59,759 nucleotides of DNA, taken from the NCBI GenBank assembly GCA_947630345.1, contig CANRHF010000002.1:1-59759 (forward strand). Direction: 5' to 3'. Below are positions 35,284 to 43,838 of the stretch, piece by piece. The notes below the pieces were generated by a model, which made no database searches, was not told where the DNA came from, and saw only the letters and a program-made list of their open reading frames with translations. This stretch comes from an uncultured Oscillospiraceae bacterium. GTDB lineage: Bacteria; Bacillota; Clostridia; Oscillospirales; Oscillospiraceae. Numbering within the stretch: the stretch's first letter is position 1; each line of letters opens with the position of its first letter. The translations under genes were made by a program, and so were the position numbers.

Positions 35284-36699
35284 TCAATTTTTCACCATTT
35301 CTTCCTGCCTAAGCTGCTCTACCAGTTCTTTCTGCCGCTTCTCGTTCTCCCGCGCGACCTCAAATCCCTCCGTGCTGCTCTTGCTGAACAGCACACGCAC
35401 CGTCAGCAGCATCAATTTAATATCCAAAAGCAGAGAGTAGTTCTCAATATACATCAGGTCCAACCGCAGCTTGTCATACGCGCTGGTGTTGTATTTTCCG
35501 TAGATCTGCGCATACCCTGTCAGACCGCCCTTTACCTTCAGACGGTACGCAAACTCCGGGATCTCCGCCGAGTACTTCTCGACGTGTTCAACACGTTCAG
35601 GCCGCGGCCCAACGATGCTCATGTCGCCCTTCAGAATGTTGAGAATCTGCGGAAGCTCGTCGATCCGTGTCGGCCGGATGACCCGTCCCACCTTTGTGAT
35701 ACGTGGATCCCGTCCCGTCGCCGGGATGGAATGTCCGTCCTTTTCCGCGTTTACGATCATGCTGCGGAACTTCAGAATGTCAAACTCCTTCCCCCACCGC
35801 GTCAAGCGCTTCTGCCGGTAGAACACCGGTCCTCCATCCTCCAGCTTGATCGCGATCGATGTAACAAGTAAAATAGGGGAGGTGATGATCAAGGCCACCA
35901 GAGACAGCGCGATATCCATCGTTCGCTTGATGAACCGCTGCCCAATCGTCAGGCCGATCCCCCTTATGAGGAACATCGGCGTGTCCACCGCGGAAATGTT
36001 CCGCGCGCCGCGAATCAAAACGTCCGTGATCTTCGGCACGATGTAAATACGGATCTGGTTCTTATAACAGTATTTCAAGATATCATTCCGCAGCTCGGCG
36101 GATACATCGTTCACAACCACCGACTCCGCCGCGTCGATCTCCTTGATGAGCTTCTCCCAGGGCTCGTGCGCGGAAACCATCTTGTAGACGTTGTACCGTT
36201 CCTTCTGCGTGTCCAGTTTGAGTTTCATCCCGACTGCTTCTTCCCTGCCGTAGATCATCAGCATACGATGCGCCGTATAAAGGTGCCGATAGATGAACCC
36301 ATAGAGGCAGATAAACAACGTGCAAACAAACAGGTCCACAATATACAGTGAAAGCACCGGGAGCGGGCTCACCATTTGATTGGAGATCAGGCAGAGCTGG
36401 AAATAGGTGATGATGTTCACGATCAGCATCGCGGCCCACTGCGCGATCCCAAGATCGAGCTTGCGCATATTCCCAAACTGGAATCCGTCCGAATTCTGGA
36501 TGAAGAGCCAACTCAGCAGGCCATATACGCCCATGAGTACATATTTTCCGTTTCCGAGATACGCAGGAAACGGATCGTCCTCGTGCCCGTATCTCCAGAA
36601 GAAATAGTACAGGACTGAAAGCAACACCACTTCAACAATGCCTTCCAAAAATCGCACCATCGATTTTGTGTCGGCGCTCAGCTTCTGCTGCTCATCCAT
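35284..36699 (-). CDS. polyisoprenyl-phosphate sugar-1-phosphate transferase (priming enzyme)
   Basis: A membrane protein of about 471 residues that starts chain assembly by moving a sugar-1-phosphate from an NDP-sugar onto undecaprenyl phosphate. The N-terminal half has four hydrophobic helices and a CoA-binding-like cytoplasmic domain. The C-terminal half is the catalytic bacterial sugar transferase domain with KRTMDIALSLVALI, FYRQKRLTRWG, ILKFRSM, DELPQILNILKGDMSIVGPRPE and GLTGYAQIYGKY. The start is placed at ATG 36699; the first 41 codons of the track ORF lie in the leader. The ribosome site (GAAGAAAG) is weak. It is the first gene after the operon promoter. Confidence 0.92.
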   Translation of the reverse strand: MDEQQKLSADTKSMVRFLEGIVEVVLLSVLYYFFWRYGHEDDPFPAYLGNGKYVLMGVYGLLSWLFIQNSDGFQFGNMRKLDLGIAQWAAMLIVNIITYFQLCLISNQMVSPLPVLSLYIVDLFVCTLFICLYGFIYRHLYTAHRMLMIYGREEAVGMKLKLDTQKERYNVYKMVSAHEPWEKLIKEIDAAESVVVNDVSAELRNDILKYCYKNQIRIYIVPKITDVLIRGARNISAVDTPMFLIRGIGLTIGQRFIKRTMDIALSLVALIITSPILLVTSIAIKLEDGGPVFYRQKRLTRWGKEFDILKFRSMIVNAEKDGHSIPATGRDPRITKVGRVIRPTRIDELPQILNILKGDMSIVGPRPERVEHVEKYSAEIPEFAYRLKVKGGLTGYAQIYGKYNTSAYDKLRLDLMYIENYSLLLDIKLMLLTVRVLFSKSSTEGFEVARENEKRQKELVEQLRQEEMVKN

Positions 36700-36927
36700 T
36701 CTTTCTTCACCATCCGTTCTTTTTTTACGGGAGCCTTTTTCCCTGCGCTCCTTTTTCCCGGAAGGCCACTCCTTTTGCCCGATTCTGAGCGCATAAAAGA
36801 TAAGGCCCGGCACACTTCCCAACTGTTGGCAAGCTGAACCTTGCGGTCGATCCTTTCAACGTGTTGTTAAAAATACAAATCAATAACCTTAAAAATACTA
36901 CGCAAAGCGTCATAATCCACCCATAGC
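36700..36927 (-). promoter_or_regulatory. untranslated leader (about 230 nt) of the polysaccharide operon with two small hairpins
   Basis: From the predicted start site to the first gene the RNA is about 230 nt. It contains GACC-GCAA-GGUU, a stem closed by a GNRA tetraloop (36837-36848). Three bases further comes a hairpin with outer GCUU/AAGU and inner CCAA-CAG-UUGG stems (36814-36834). No T-run terminator is seen after them. Long polysaccharide operons in Firmicutes often need leader RNA elements for processive antitermination (EAR, LoaP targets). That this leader is such an element is inference. Confidence 0.45.
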
Positions 36928-36933
36928 TTTGAT

Positions 36934-36962
36934 ATTATACTATGCGGCAGCGCGTTTGTCAA
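36934..36962 (-). promoter_or_regulatory. consensus sigma70/sigmaA promoter of the polysaccharide operon
   Basis: On the minus strand TTGACA (36957-36962), a 17-base spacer and TATAAT (36934-36939) match the consensus exactly. It lies about 235 bases upstream of the priming transferase and is the only promoter this strong seen for the whole 36-kb unidirectional gene set. Confidence 0.85.
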
Positions 36963-37163
36963 TGAACGAGTAACAACATTTGTCCTTATTTTCAGAAAAA
37001 TTAAGTGGTTTTGAAGGGAAATGCTCCCATATATTGTGCTTTTTGGCCGTTGTTTTCTGTCAATATCCCGCAAGGAAGGACAAAGAGAAGCTAAAACCCA
37101 AGCGTTTTTCAAAAACGGCAAAATTCGCGCGCACAGGCAAAAAATCCGATTTTGGGCCCAGGG
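36963..37163. other. AT-rich divergent intergenic region
   Basis: The gap between the polysaccharide operon promoter and the sbcDC promoter. The track ORFs here are not supported by a ribosome site or family. Apart from the two outward-facing promoters at its ends I see no RNA gene or clear operator. Confidence 0.5.
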
Positions 37164-37192
37164 TTGCATTCTTCTGCCGTTTTTGCTAAAAT
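37164..37192 (+). promoter_or_regulatory. probable sigma70/sigmaA promoter of sbcDC
   Basis: TTGCAT (37164-37169), a 17-base spacer and TAAAAT (37187-37192) lie 32 bases before the sbcD start codon, with AAGAAGGG as the ribosome site between. Confidence 0.7.
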
Positions 37193-37223
37193 AAATGTGA
37201 AAAACAGAAAGAAGGGCGCCGCC

Positions 37224-38363
37224 ATGAGACTCATTCACTTATCGGACCTGCACCTGGGGAAACGGGTAAACGAGTTCTCCATGCTGGAGGATCAGGCGTA
37301 CATTCTAAAGCAGATCCTTACGATCATCGACGCGGAAAAGCCCCACGCTGTGCTCCTGGCCGGGGACATCTACGACAAAGCCGTTCCGCCCACGGAGGCG
37401 GTGGAGCTGTTTGACGAGTTTCTGGTGGGCCTGGCCCGGCGGGGGCTGGAGGTGTTCGTCATCAGCGGCAACCACGATTCCCCGGAGCGGATCGCCTTCG
37501 GCTCCAGGATCATGGACGCCAGCGGGATCCACCTGGCTCCGGTGTATGGCGGCAGGGTGCTGCCCACGTCGTTAGAGGACGAATACGGCCCGGTGGACGT
37601 CTATATGCTCCCCTTTTTAAAGCCCGCCCAGGTCCGGCGGTTTTTCGAGGGCGCGGAGCTGTCCACCTATACCGAGGCGGTGAGCCGGGCCATTCAGAGC
37701 ATGGATATTGATCAAAAGCGACGAAACGTGCTGGTGACTCACCAGTTTGTCACCGGGGCCCGGCGCTCCGAGTCGGAGGAACTGTCCGTGGGTGGAGCGG
37801 ACAACGTGGACGCCGGGGTTTTCGCGGCCTTCGACTATGTGGCCTTGGGCCATCTCCACACCCCCCAGAACTGCGGAACGGACCGGATCCGCTACTGCGG
37901 CACACCGTTAAAATACTCCTTTTCGGAGGCCCGAGACGCCAAATCCGTCACCGTTGTGGAGCTTGGGGAAAAAGGAGCCCTCTCCTGCCGGACGGCGCCT
38001 CTGACGCCCCTCCATGATCTGGTGGAGCTGAAGGGGACCTACGAAGATCTGACCCTAAAAGCCTTTTACGAGAACACCTCCTGGCAGGAGGACTACGTCC
38101 ACATCACCCTGACTGACGAGGAGGATGTCCCCGACGCCGTTGGAAAGCTGCGGACCATTTACCACCGGCTGATGAAGCTGGACTACGACAACACCCGTAC
38201 CCGGAGCCAGGGGGAACTCCAAGCCGCGGAAGAAATCGAGGCCAAGTCCCCCCTCCAGCTCTTTTCCGATTTTTACCAGGGGCAGAACAACCTGCCCATG
38301 AGCCGGGAGCAGGCGGACTTCGTGCGGGCGCTGATGGAACGCGTATGGGAGGGAGAGCCATGA
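37224..38363 (+). CDS. sbcD: exonuclease SbcCD subunit D (Mre11-like nuclease)
   Basis: A 379-residue calcineurin-like metallophosphoesterase, the nuclease half of the SbcCD complex that cuts DNA hairpins and processes double-strand breaks. The metal-binding motifs are in order: HLSDLHLGKR, LAGDIYDKA, ISGNHDSPER, VTHQFV and LGHLHTPQ. The track ORF is trimmed to ATG 37224, where the family begins and AAGAAGGG lies upstream. The stop overlaps the sbcC start (ATGA). It reads away from the polysaccharide operon. Confidence 0.95.
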   Translation: MRLIHLSDLHLGKRVNEFSMLEDQAYILKQILTIIDAEKPHAVLLAGDIYDKAVPPTEAVELFDEFLVGLARRGLEVFVISGNHDSPERIAFGSRIMDASGIHLAPVYGGRVLPTSLEDEYGPVDVYMLPFLKPAQVRRFFEGAELSTYTEAVSRAIQSMDIDQKRRNVLVTHQFVTGARRSESEELSVGGADNVDAGVFAAFDYVALGHLHTPQNCGTDRIRYCGTPLKYSFSEARDAKSVTVVELGEKGALSCRTAPLTPLHDLVELKGTYEDLTLKAFYENTSWQEDYVHITLTDEEDVPDAVGKLRTIYHRLMKLDYDNTRTRSQGELQAAEEIEAKSPLQLFSDFYQGQNNLPMSREQADFVRALMERVWEGEP

Positions 38364-41128
38364 GACCGCTGAAACTGACGATTTCCGGGTTCGGTCCCTA
38401 CGCGGACCGGATCGACCTGGATTTGGAGCGGCTGGGGGAGCGCGGCCTCTATCTGATCACGGGGGACACCGGCGCGGGAAAGACCACCATTTTCGACGCC
38501 ATCACCTTCGCCCTCTACGGCAGAGCCAGCGGCGACAACCGGGAGCCCGCCATGCTGCGCTCCAAGTACGCCGCCCCCGGCACCCCCACCGAAGTGACCC
38601 TGACCTTTTCCTGCGGGGGGAAGATCTACACTGTCCGGCGGAACCCGGAATACAGCCGCCCCAAGGCCCGAGGGGAGGGCGTCACCGTCCAAAAGGCCGA
38701 GGCGGAGCTGCGATACCCCGACGGGCGTGTGATCACCCGGCAAAAGGATGTGGATCAGGCCATCCGGGAGGAGATCTTGGGCATCGGCCGGGAGCAGTTT
38801 TTACAGATTGCCATGATCGCCCAGGGGGACTTTTGGAAGCTGCTCCTTGCCTCCACGGAGGAACGGAAGGCGATTTTCCGCAAAATTTTTAAGACGGAGC
38901 GGTATCAAAAGCTCCAGGACCTGCTCCGGGAGGAGGCCCGGGCCCTGGGCGGCCAGTGCGCCCAGCTCCGGGGCAGCCTCCGGCAGTTTATAGAGGGCAT
39001 CCAAGTGGAGGACGGGGACCCCTTTTCCCTGGATCTGGCAAAGGGCCGGGAGGGGGCGCTTCCTATAGAGGACACGGCCCGGCTCCTGGAGGACTGCATT
39101 CAGCGGGAAGAGGTTCGGAAGGCCGGCCTGACCGAGAGAATTCAGGAGATCGACGGGCTGCTGGCCCAGGTCAACGGGAATCTGGGGAAGCTGGAAGCCC
39201 AGGCCAAAGCGAGGGCGGACCGGGAGACCGCACAGCGGGAGTGGGTCCAGGAACAAGAACGCCACCGGACCTGGAAGGCCGCCTGGGAGGCGGAACAGGC
39301 GAAGGCCCCCGAGGTGGAAAGAATCGGGTCGGAAAAGGCCCTGCTGGAGGCGGAGCTGCCCCGGTATCTTGCCCTGGAAGCCCTTTCTAAGGAAATCCGG
39401 CAAAAGCAGGCCGCCCTGGAAGCCCGAAACGAAAAGCTGATTAAGACGGAGGCGACTGCCACCCAGGCCGAGCAGGCCCTTCTGCGGGCAAAGGAGGCGC
39501 TTTCCGCCCTCTCCGGAGTGGAGCTGGAATTGGAAAAGCTCCGCTCTCAAAAGGAAAAAGCGGAAGAAAAGCGGGCGCGGCTGGACGCCCTGGCCGCGTT
39601 GCTTACCAAATACGCTTCAGATGCCCAGCATCTCCGGTGGAAGCAGGAGGACTATGTGGCGGCATGCCGCGCCGCCTCGGAAAAGGAGGCGCTGTTCCGG
39701 GAAAAGCGTCAGGCGTTTCTGGACGAGCAGGCCGGGATCATCGCCGGAACCCTAGAGGACGGGAAGCCCTGCCCCGTCTGCGGCTCCCTGGACCACCCCC
39801 ATCCGGCCCGCAAATCCGAAAACGCCCCCACGGAGGCGGAGCTGAATAGGTTGGAAAAGGACGCCAGCGCCGCCCAGCAGACCGCCCAGGAAAAAAGCCG
39901 GGCCTGCTCCGGGGCAAAGGCCAGTCTGGAAACCTTCTGCCAAGGGCTGGGCGAACGGATCCAGGCCCTCTGGCCCGGCGCTTCTCTCCAGGACGCGCCG
40001 GAGCGGCTGGACCGGGAGCGGGGGCAGACCGCCCAGGCCCTGGGGCATTTGGAAAAGGCCATTTCCCTGGCGGAGGGGCAGCGGGCCCGGAAAGCAGCTC
40101 TTGAAAAGGAAATCCCCCAAAAGGAAGCGGAGCTTTTCAGCCTAAAAGGGGATTTGGAGAAGATTCGGGAGAAAAAAGCGGCGGCAGCGTCGGATATTGC
40201 CGCGAAAAAGAGCCAATTTGACGAGGAGCGGCAGCATCTACGGTTTGAAAGCCGCCGCCAGGCGGAGGATCAGATTCGGCTTTTGGAACGCCAATACCGG
40301 CAGGGGAAAGACGCCCAGCTCCGGGCCCAGACCGCTTTTCACAACTCCGAAAAGGCGCTGGCGACCCTGGAAGCCAAAATAGCGGCCCTGGACCGGCAGC
40401 TCTCCGTCACCTTGGATTTGGATGAAGCGGCCGAAGTCCAAAAAAAGAACGCCCTCCTGGCCCAGCGGGCAAGGGCGGAGGAAATCCGCGCGGGCATCGA
40501 CCGGCGGCTGGCCGTCAACCGGCCCGCCCTGAAAAATATCCGGGAAAAGTCCGGCGATTTGGCGGCGTTGGAAAAGCGCCTGATCTGGCTGGATGCTCTG
40601 AGCAAAACCGCCAACGGCGCCATCCCCGGGAAGGGGAAAATCACCCTGGAGGCCTACATCCAGACCACCTATTTCGACCGAATCCTCCGCCGGGCCAATC
40701 TGCGGCTGATGGTCATGTCGGAGGGCCAATATGAGCTTCGGCGGCAGCGGGAGGCGGAAAACTACCGGAGCCAAAGCGGCCTGGAGCTGGACGTGATCGA
40801 CCACGCCAACGGCACGGAGCGAAGCGTCAAGACCCTCTCCGGCGGCGAGTCCTTCCTGGCGTCCCTGGCGCTGGCCCTGGGTCTCTCCGACGAAATCCAG
40901 TCCGCCGCCGGCGGCGTCCGGCTGGACGCCATGTTTGTGGACGAGGGCTTTGGCTCCCTGGACGATAGCGCCCGGGACCAAGCCATGAAGGCTCTCTCCG
41001 ACCTGACAAGCGGCAACCGGCTGGTGGGGATCATCTCCCATGTGGCCGATTTGAAGGACCGGATCGACCGGAAAATCGTCGTCACCAAGGGTCGGAGCGG
41101 CGGCAGCCAGGCCGTGATCGAGGTCTGA
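38360..41128 (+). CDS. sbcC: exonuclease SbcCD subunit C (Rad50-like ATPase)
   Basis: An SMC-like ATPase of 922 residues that partners SbcD. The N-terminal Walker A is GDTGAGKTTIFDAI. Long coiled-coil arms rich in E/K/R/A/Q flank the zinc hook CPVCGSLDHPHP in the middle. The C-terminus has the ABC signature TLSGGESFLASLALALG and the Walker B VDEGFGSLDD. ATG 38360 follows GGGAGAG and overlaps the sbcD stop, so the subunits are translationally coupled. Length is within the normal SbcC range. Confidence 0.95.
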   Translation: MRPLKLTISGFGPYADRIDLDLERLGERGLYLITGDTGAGKTTIFDAITFALYGRASGDNREPAMLRSKYAAPGTPTEVTLTFSCGGKIYTVRRNPEYSRPKARGEGVTVQKAEAELRYPDGRVITRQKDVDQAIREEILGIGREQFLQIAMIAQGDFWKLLLASTEERKAIFRKIFKTERYQKLQDLLREEARALGGQCAQLRGSLRQFIEGIQVEDGDPFSLDLAKGREGALPIEDTARLLEDCIQREEVRKAGLTERIQEIDGLLAQVNGNLGKLEAQAKARADRETAQREWVQEQERHRTWKAAWEAEQAKAPEVERIGSEKALLEAELPRYLALEALSKEIRQKQAALEARNEKLIKTEATATQAEQALLRAKEALSALSGVELELEKLRSQKEKAEEKRARLDALAALLTKYASDAQHLRWKQEDYVAACRAASEKEALFREKRQAFLDEQAGIIAGTLEDGKPCPVCGSLDHPHPARKSENAPTEAELNRLEKDASAAQQTAQEKSRACSGAKASLETFCQGLGERIQALWPGASLQDAPERLDRERGQTAQALGHLEKAISLAEGQRARKAALEKEIPQKEAELFSLKGDLEKIREKKAAAASDIAAKKSQFDEERQHLRFESRRQAEDQIRLLERQYRQGKDAQLRAQTAFHNSEKALATLEAKIAALDRQLSVTLDLDEAAEVQKKNALLAQRARAEEIRAGIDRRLAVNRPALKNIREKSGDLAALEKRLIWLDALSKTANGAIPGKGKITLEAYIQTTYFDRILRRANLRLMVMSEGQYELRRQREAENYRSQSGLELDVIDHANGTERSVKTLSGGESFLASLALALGLSDEIQSAAGGVRLDAMFVDEGFGSLDDSARDQAMKALSDLTSGNRLVGIISHVADLKDRIDRKIVVTKGRSGGSQAVIEV

Positions 41129-41174
41129 GGGGCAAAAAACCGGTCAGACGCCTCGCCGCTTTGAAATGATATGA

Positions 41175-41204
41175 GAAAAGGGCCCCGCCGTCAGGCAGGG
41201 TCCC
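41175..41204. terminator. shared hairpin terminator of sbcC and the UvrA paralogue
   Basis: On the minus strand GGGACCCTGCC-TGAC-GGCGGGGCCC is followed by TTTTCTC, a good intrinsic terminator for the uvrA-like gene. The TGA of that gene is the loop. Read on the plus strand the same hairpin is followed by GTTTCTTC and can end sbcC transcripts. Confidence 0.7.
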
Positions 41205-43716
41205 GTTTCTTCGGATTTTTCAGGTACTGGCCCGTCAGGCTCTGGCTGTTTTCCCGAATCTGGTCGGGCGTGCCCTGGGCCACGATCCGCCCGCCAAGGA
41301 CGCCGCCCCCTGGGCCCATGTCCAGAATATAGTCGGCGTTTTGGATCACGTCCTGATCGTGCTCAATGACGATAACCGTGGCCCCGTTCTCAATGAGCCG
41401 CCGGAACACCTTCAGCAGCACCTCCACGTCCAAAGGATGCAGCCCGATGGTGGGCTCGTCGAAGACGAACACCGTGTCCGACTGGCCCTTCCCCATCTCG
41501 CTGGCCAGCTTCAGCCGCTGGGCCTCGCCGCCGGAGAGGCTGGGGGTCTCCTCCCCCAGGGTCAGATACCCCAGGCCCAGGTCATGGAGTACCCGGAGCC
41601 GCCGCGCCACCAGCGGCAAATCCTCGCAGGCCCCCAAGGCCTGGTCGATGCTCATATCCATCAGCTCCGGCAGGGTGTAGGCCGCCCCACCGTTCTTGGG
41701 GACCCGCCGGACCAGGCTGGCGTCCTTGGAGTAGCGGGAGCCGCCGCAATCCGGGCAGGGAATGTCCACATCCGGCAAAAACTGCACATCCAGACTGATG
41801 GTGCCGGTGCCGTCGCAGGTGGGGCAGCGCAGCCGGCCGGTATTGTAGGAAAAATCCCCCTCCCTATATTTCCGCGCCCGGGCGTCGGGGGTCCGGGCAT
41901 AGACCTTCCGCAGCTCGTCGTGTACGTCGGCGTAGGTCGCCACCGTGGAGCGGACGTTGATGCCGATGGGGGCCGAGTCAATCAGCTTGACCTGGCCGAT
42001 GCCCTCGGCGGCGAGGGCCTTCACATGCCCGGGAAGCGGCGTGCCCTTGATCCGCGCCTCCAGGGCCGGGACCAGGCTCTCCAGGACCATGGTGGTCTTG
42101 CCGGAGCCGGACACCCCGGTGACCACGGTGAGCCGCCCCTTGGGAAAATCCGCCTCCAGGGGCCGCACCGTATGGATTTCGGAGGTGGACAGGTGGATCC
42201 TGCCCAGGGCGAACAGCTCCTCAGGCGGAATGGCCTGGGACAGCGCCACCGCCGCCTCCCCGGTGAGAAAGGGCCCAATTCGGGAGGCGGGGTCCCGCTG
42301 GACCTCCTCCACCGGCCCCTGGGCGATCACCGTTCCGCCCCCCGCCCCGGCCTCGGGGCCCATTTCAATGAGCCAGTCCGCCTGGGCCAGGACGTTGGTA
42401 TCGTGGTCCACCAGCACCACCGTGTTGCCGTCGGCGATCAGGTCCCTCATGACCCCGGTAAGGCCCGCCATATTGGCCGGGTGCAGGCCGATGGAGGGTT
42501 CGTCCAGGACATACAGCACCCCCGTGGTGCGGTTCCGCACCGCCCGGGCCAGCTGCATCCGCTGCCGCTCCCCCGTGGAGAGGGTGGAGGCCGCCCGGTC
42601 CAGGGTCAGATAGTCCAGCCCCAGATCCATCAGCCGCCGGGCCGCCCCCTGGAACGCCTCGCAAATGCTCTTGGCCATGGGCCTCATGGGCGCGGGCAGG
42701 GATTCCGGCACCCCGTCCACCCACTTCACCAGGTCCGCCAGGGTCATTTGACAGACCTGGGCCAGAGAAATGCCCCGAAGCCGGGGCGCCCGGGCGGCGT
42801 CGCTCAGCCGGGTGCCGCCGCAGTCCGGGCACACGTCCTGGCGGAGGAATTTTTCCACCCGCTTCATGCCCTTCTCATCCTTGACCTTCGCCAGGGCGTT
42901 CTCCACCGTGTAGGTGGCGTTGAAATAGGTGAAGTCCATGTCCCCCGCCGCGCCGCTGGTCTTATTTTGATAGATGATGTTTTTCTTCACCGCCGGGCCG
43001 TGGAAGACGATGTCCCGCTCCTTTTCCGTCAGGTCCCGGAAGGGCACGTCCGTCCGCACCCCCATGGCCCGGGCAATGTCCTTCATCAGCGACCACATCA
43101 GGGTCTGCCAGGGGGCCACCGCCCCCTGGTCGATGGACAGCGACTCGTCCGGCACCAGGGTGGACTCGTCCACCATCCGAACGATGCCCGTGCCGTCGCA
43201 GCGCTTGCAGGCGCCCTGACTGTTGAAAGCCAGCTCCTCCGCCCCGGGGGCGAAGAACTGCGCGCCGCACACCGGGCAGGTCAGCGGAAGGCCCGCCGCC
43301 ACGTTGAGGGAGGGCTCCAAATAATGGCCGTTGGGGCAGCGGTGGGAGGCCAGCCGGGAAAACATCAGCCGGAGGCTGTTGAGCAGCTCCGTGCCGGTGC
43401 CGAAGGTACTGCGGATTCCCGGGACCCCGGGGCGCTGCCGGAGGGCCAGGGCGGCGGGGACGTAGCGCACCTCGTCCACCTGGGCCTTCTCCGCCTGGGT
43501 CATCCGCCGCCGGGTGTAGGTGGACAGGGATTCTAAGTACCGCCGAGACCCCTCCGCGTACAAAATGCCCAGGGCCAGGGAGGACTTGCCCGAGCCGGAC
43601 ACCCCGGCGATGCCCACGATCTTGTGCAGGGGCACGTCCACGTCGATATTCTTGAGATTATGGACTCTGCCGCCCCGGATCTCGATTTCCTCGGGGGGCG
43701 CCTGCCGTTCGCTCAT
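41191..43716 (-). CDS. UvrA-like ABC ATPase, class II (UvrA2-type)
   Basis: An 841-residue excinuclease-subunit-A homologue, about 100 residues shorter than true UvrA. Two ABC ATPase modules are present (GVSGSGKSSLA near residue 40 and GVSGSGKTTMV in the second half; LSTGERQRMQLA and LSGGEAQRLKLA signatures). Zinc-finger CxxC pairs occur in CPDCGG and CPTCDGTG. After SRLASHRCPNGH the sequence runs straight to the zinc-binding segment, so the UvrB-binding insert is missing. Such proteins are linked to drug or DNA-damage tolerance without classical repair. ATG 43716 is chosen over 43728 because AAGG is better spaced. Confidence 0.88.
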   Translation of the reverse strand: MSERQAPPEEIEIRGGRVHNLKNIDVDVPLHKIVGIAGVSGSGKSSLALGILYAEGSRRYLESLSTYTRRRMTQAEKAQVDEVRYVPAALALRQRPGVPGIRSTFGTGTELLNSLRLMFSRLASHRCPNGHYLEPSLNVAAGLPLTCPVCGAQFFAPGAEELAFNSQGACKRCDGTGIVRMVDESTLVPDESLSIDQGAVAPWQTLMWSLMKDIARAMGVRTDVPFRDLTEKERDIVFHGPAVKKNIIYQNKTSGAAGDMDFTYFNATYTVENALAKVKDEKGMKRVEKFLRQDVCPDCGGTRLSDAARAPRLRGISLAQVCQMTLADLVKWVDGVPESLPAPMRPMAKSICEAFQGAARRLMDLGLDYLTLDRAASTLSTGERQRMQLARAVRNRTTGVLYVLDEPSIGLHPANMAGLTGVMRDLIADGNTVVLVDHDTNVLAQADWLIEMGPEAGAGGGTVIAQGPVEEVQRDPASRIGPFLTGEAAVALSQAIPPEELFALGRIHLSTSEIHTVRPLEADFPKGRLTVVTGVSGSGKTTMVLESLVPALEARIKGTPLPGHVKALAAEGIGQVKLIDSAPIGINVRSTVATYADVHDELRKVYARTPDARARKYREGDFSYNTGRLRCPTCDGTGTISLDVQFLPDVDIPCPDCGGSRYSKDASLVRRVPKNGGAAYTLPELMDMSIDQALGACEDLPLVARRLRVLHDLGLGYLTLGEETPSLSGGEAQRLKLASEMGKGQSDTVFVFDEPTIGLHPLDVEVLLKVFRRLIENGATVIVIEHDQDVIQNADYILDMGPGGGVLGGRIVAQGTPDQIRENSQSLTGQYLKNPKKRDPA

Positions 43717-43755
43717 TTTTCGTCCCATCCTTAAATAGGTGATTTTTTCTCATTC

Positions 43756-43784
43756 ATTATGCCAATTTCCCAGATATTTGTCAA
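43756..43784 (-). promoter_or_regulatory. probable promoter of the UvrA paralogue
   Basis: On the minus strand TTGACA (43779-43784), a 17-base spacer and CATAAT (43756-43761), 39 bases upstream of the start codon. Confidence 0.7.
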
Positions 43785-43788
43785 GAGT

Positions 43789-43818
43789 CCGCCCGGAACG
43801 GTATGGCGTTCCGGGCGG
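43789..43818. terminator. strong hairpin between prsW-like and uvrA-like genes
   Basis: An 11-bp perfect stem CCGCCCGGAAC/GTTCCGGGCGG with an 8-base loop. The T-rich flank is on the plus-strand side (GAATATTTTTT). It probably ends transcripts of the PrsW-like gene at 43839, although the U-run on that strand is poor. Confidence 0.6.
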
Positions 43819-43838
43819 TTGAATATTTTTTGCTGCCG

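Noticed and set aside
36725-36913. Possible leader peptide of 62 residues in the polysaccharide leader
   Set aside because: No convincing ribosome site in front of its start, and the composition is arbitrary; the leader hairpins lie inside it, which suits RNA structure better.
36867-37238. Minus-strand ORF of 123 residues in the divergent intergenic region
   Set aside because: It spans the operon promoter and the sbcDC promoter, has no ribosome site and no recognisable family.
41341-43536. 731-residue plus-strand ORF
   Set aside because: A GC-rich antisense shadow of the UvrA-like gene. It is rich in Gly, Pro, His and Arg with no domain.
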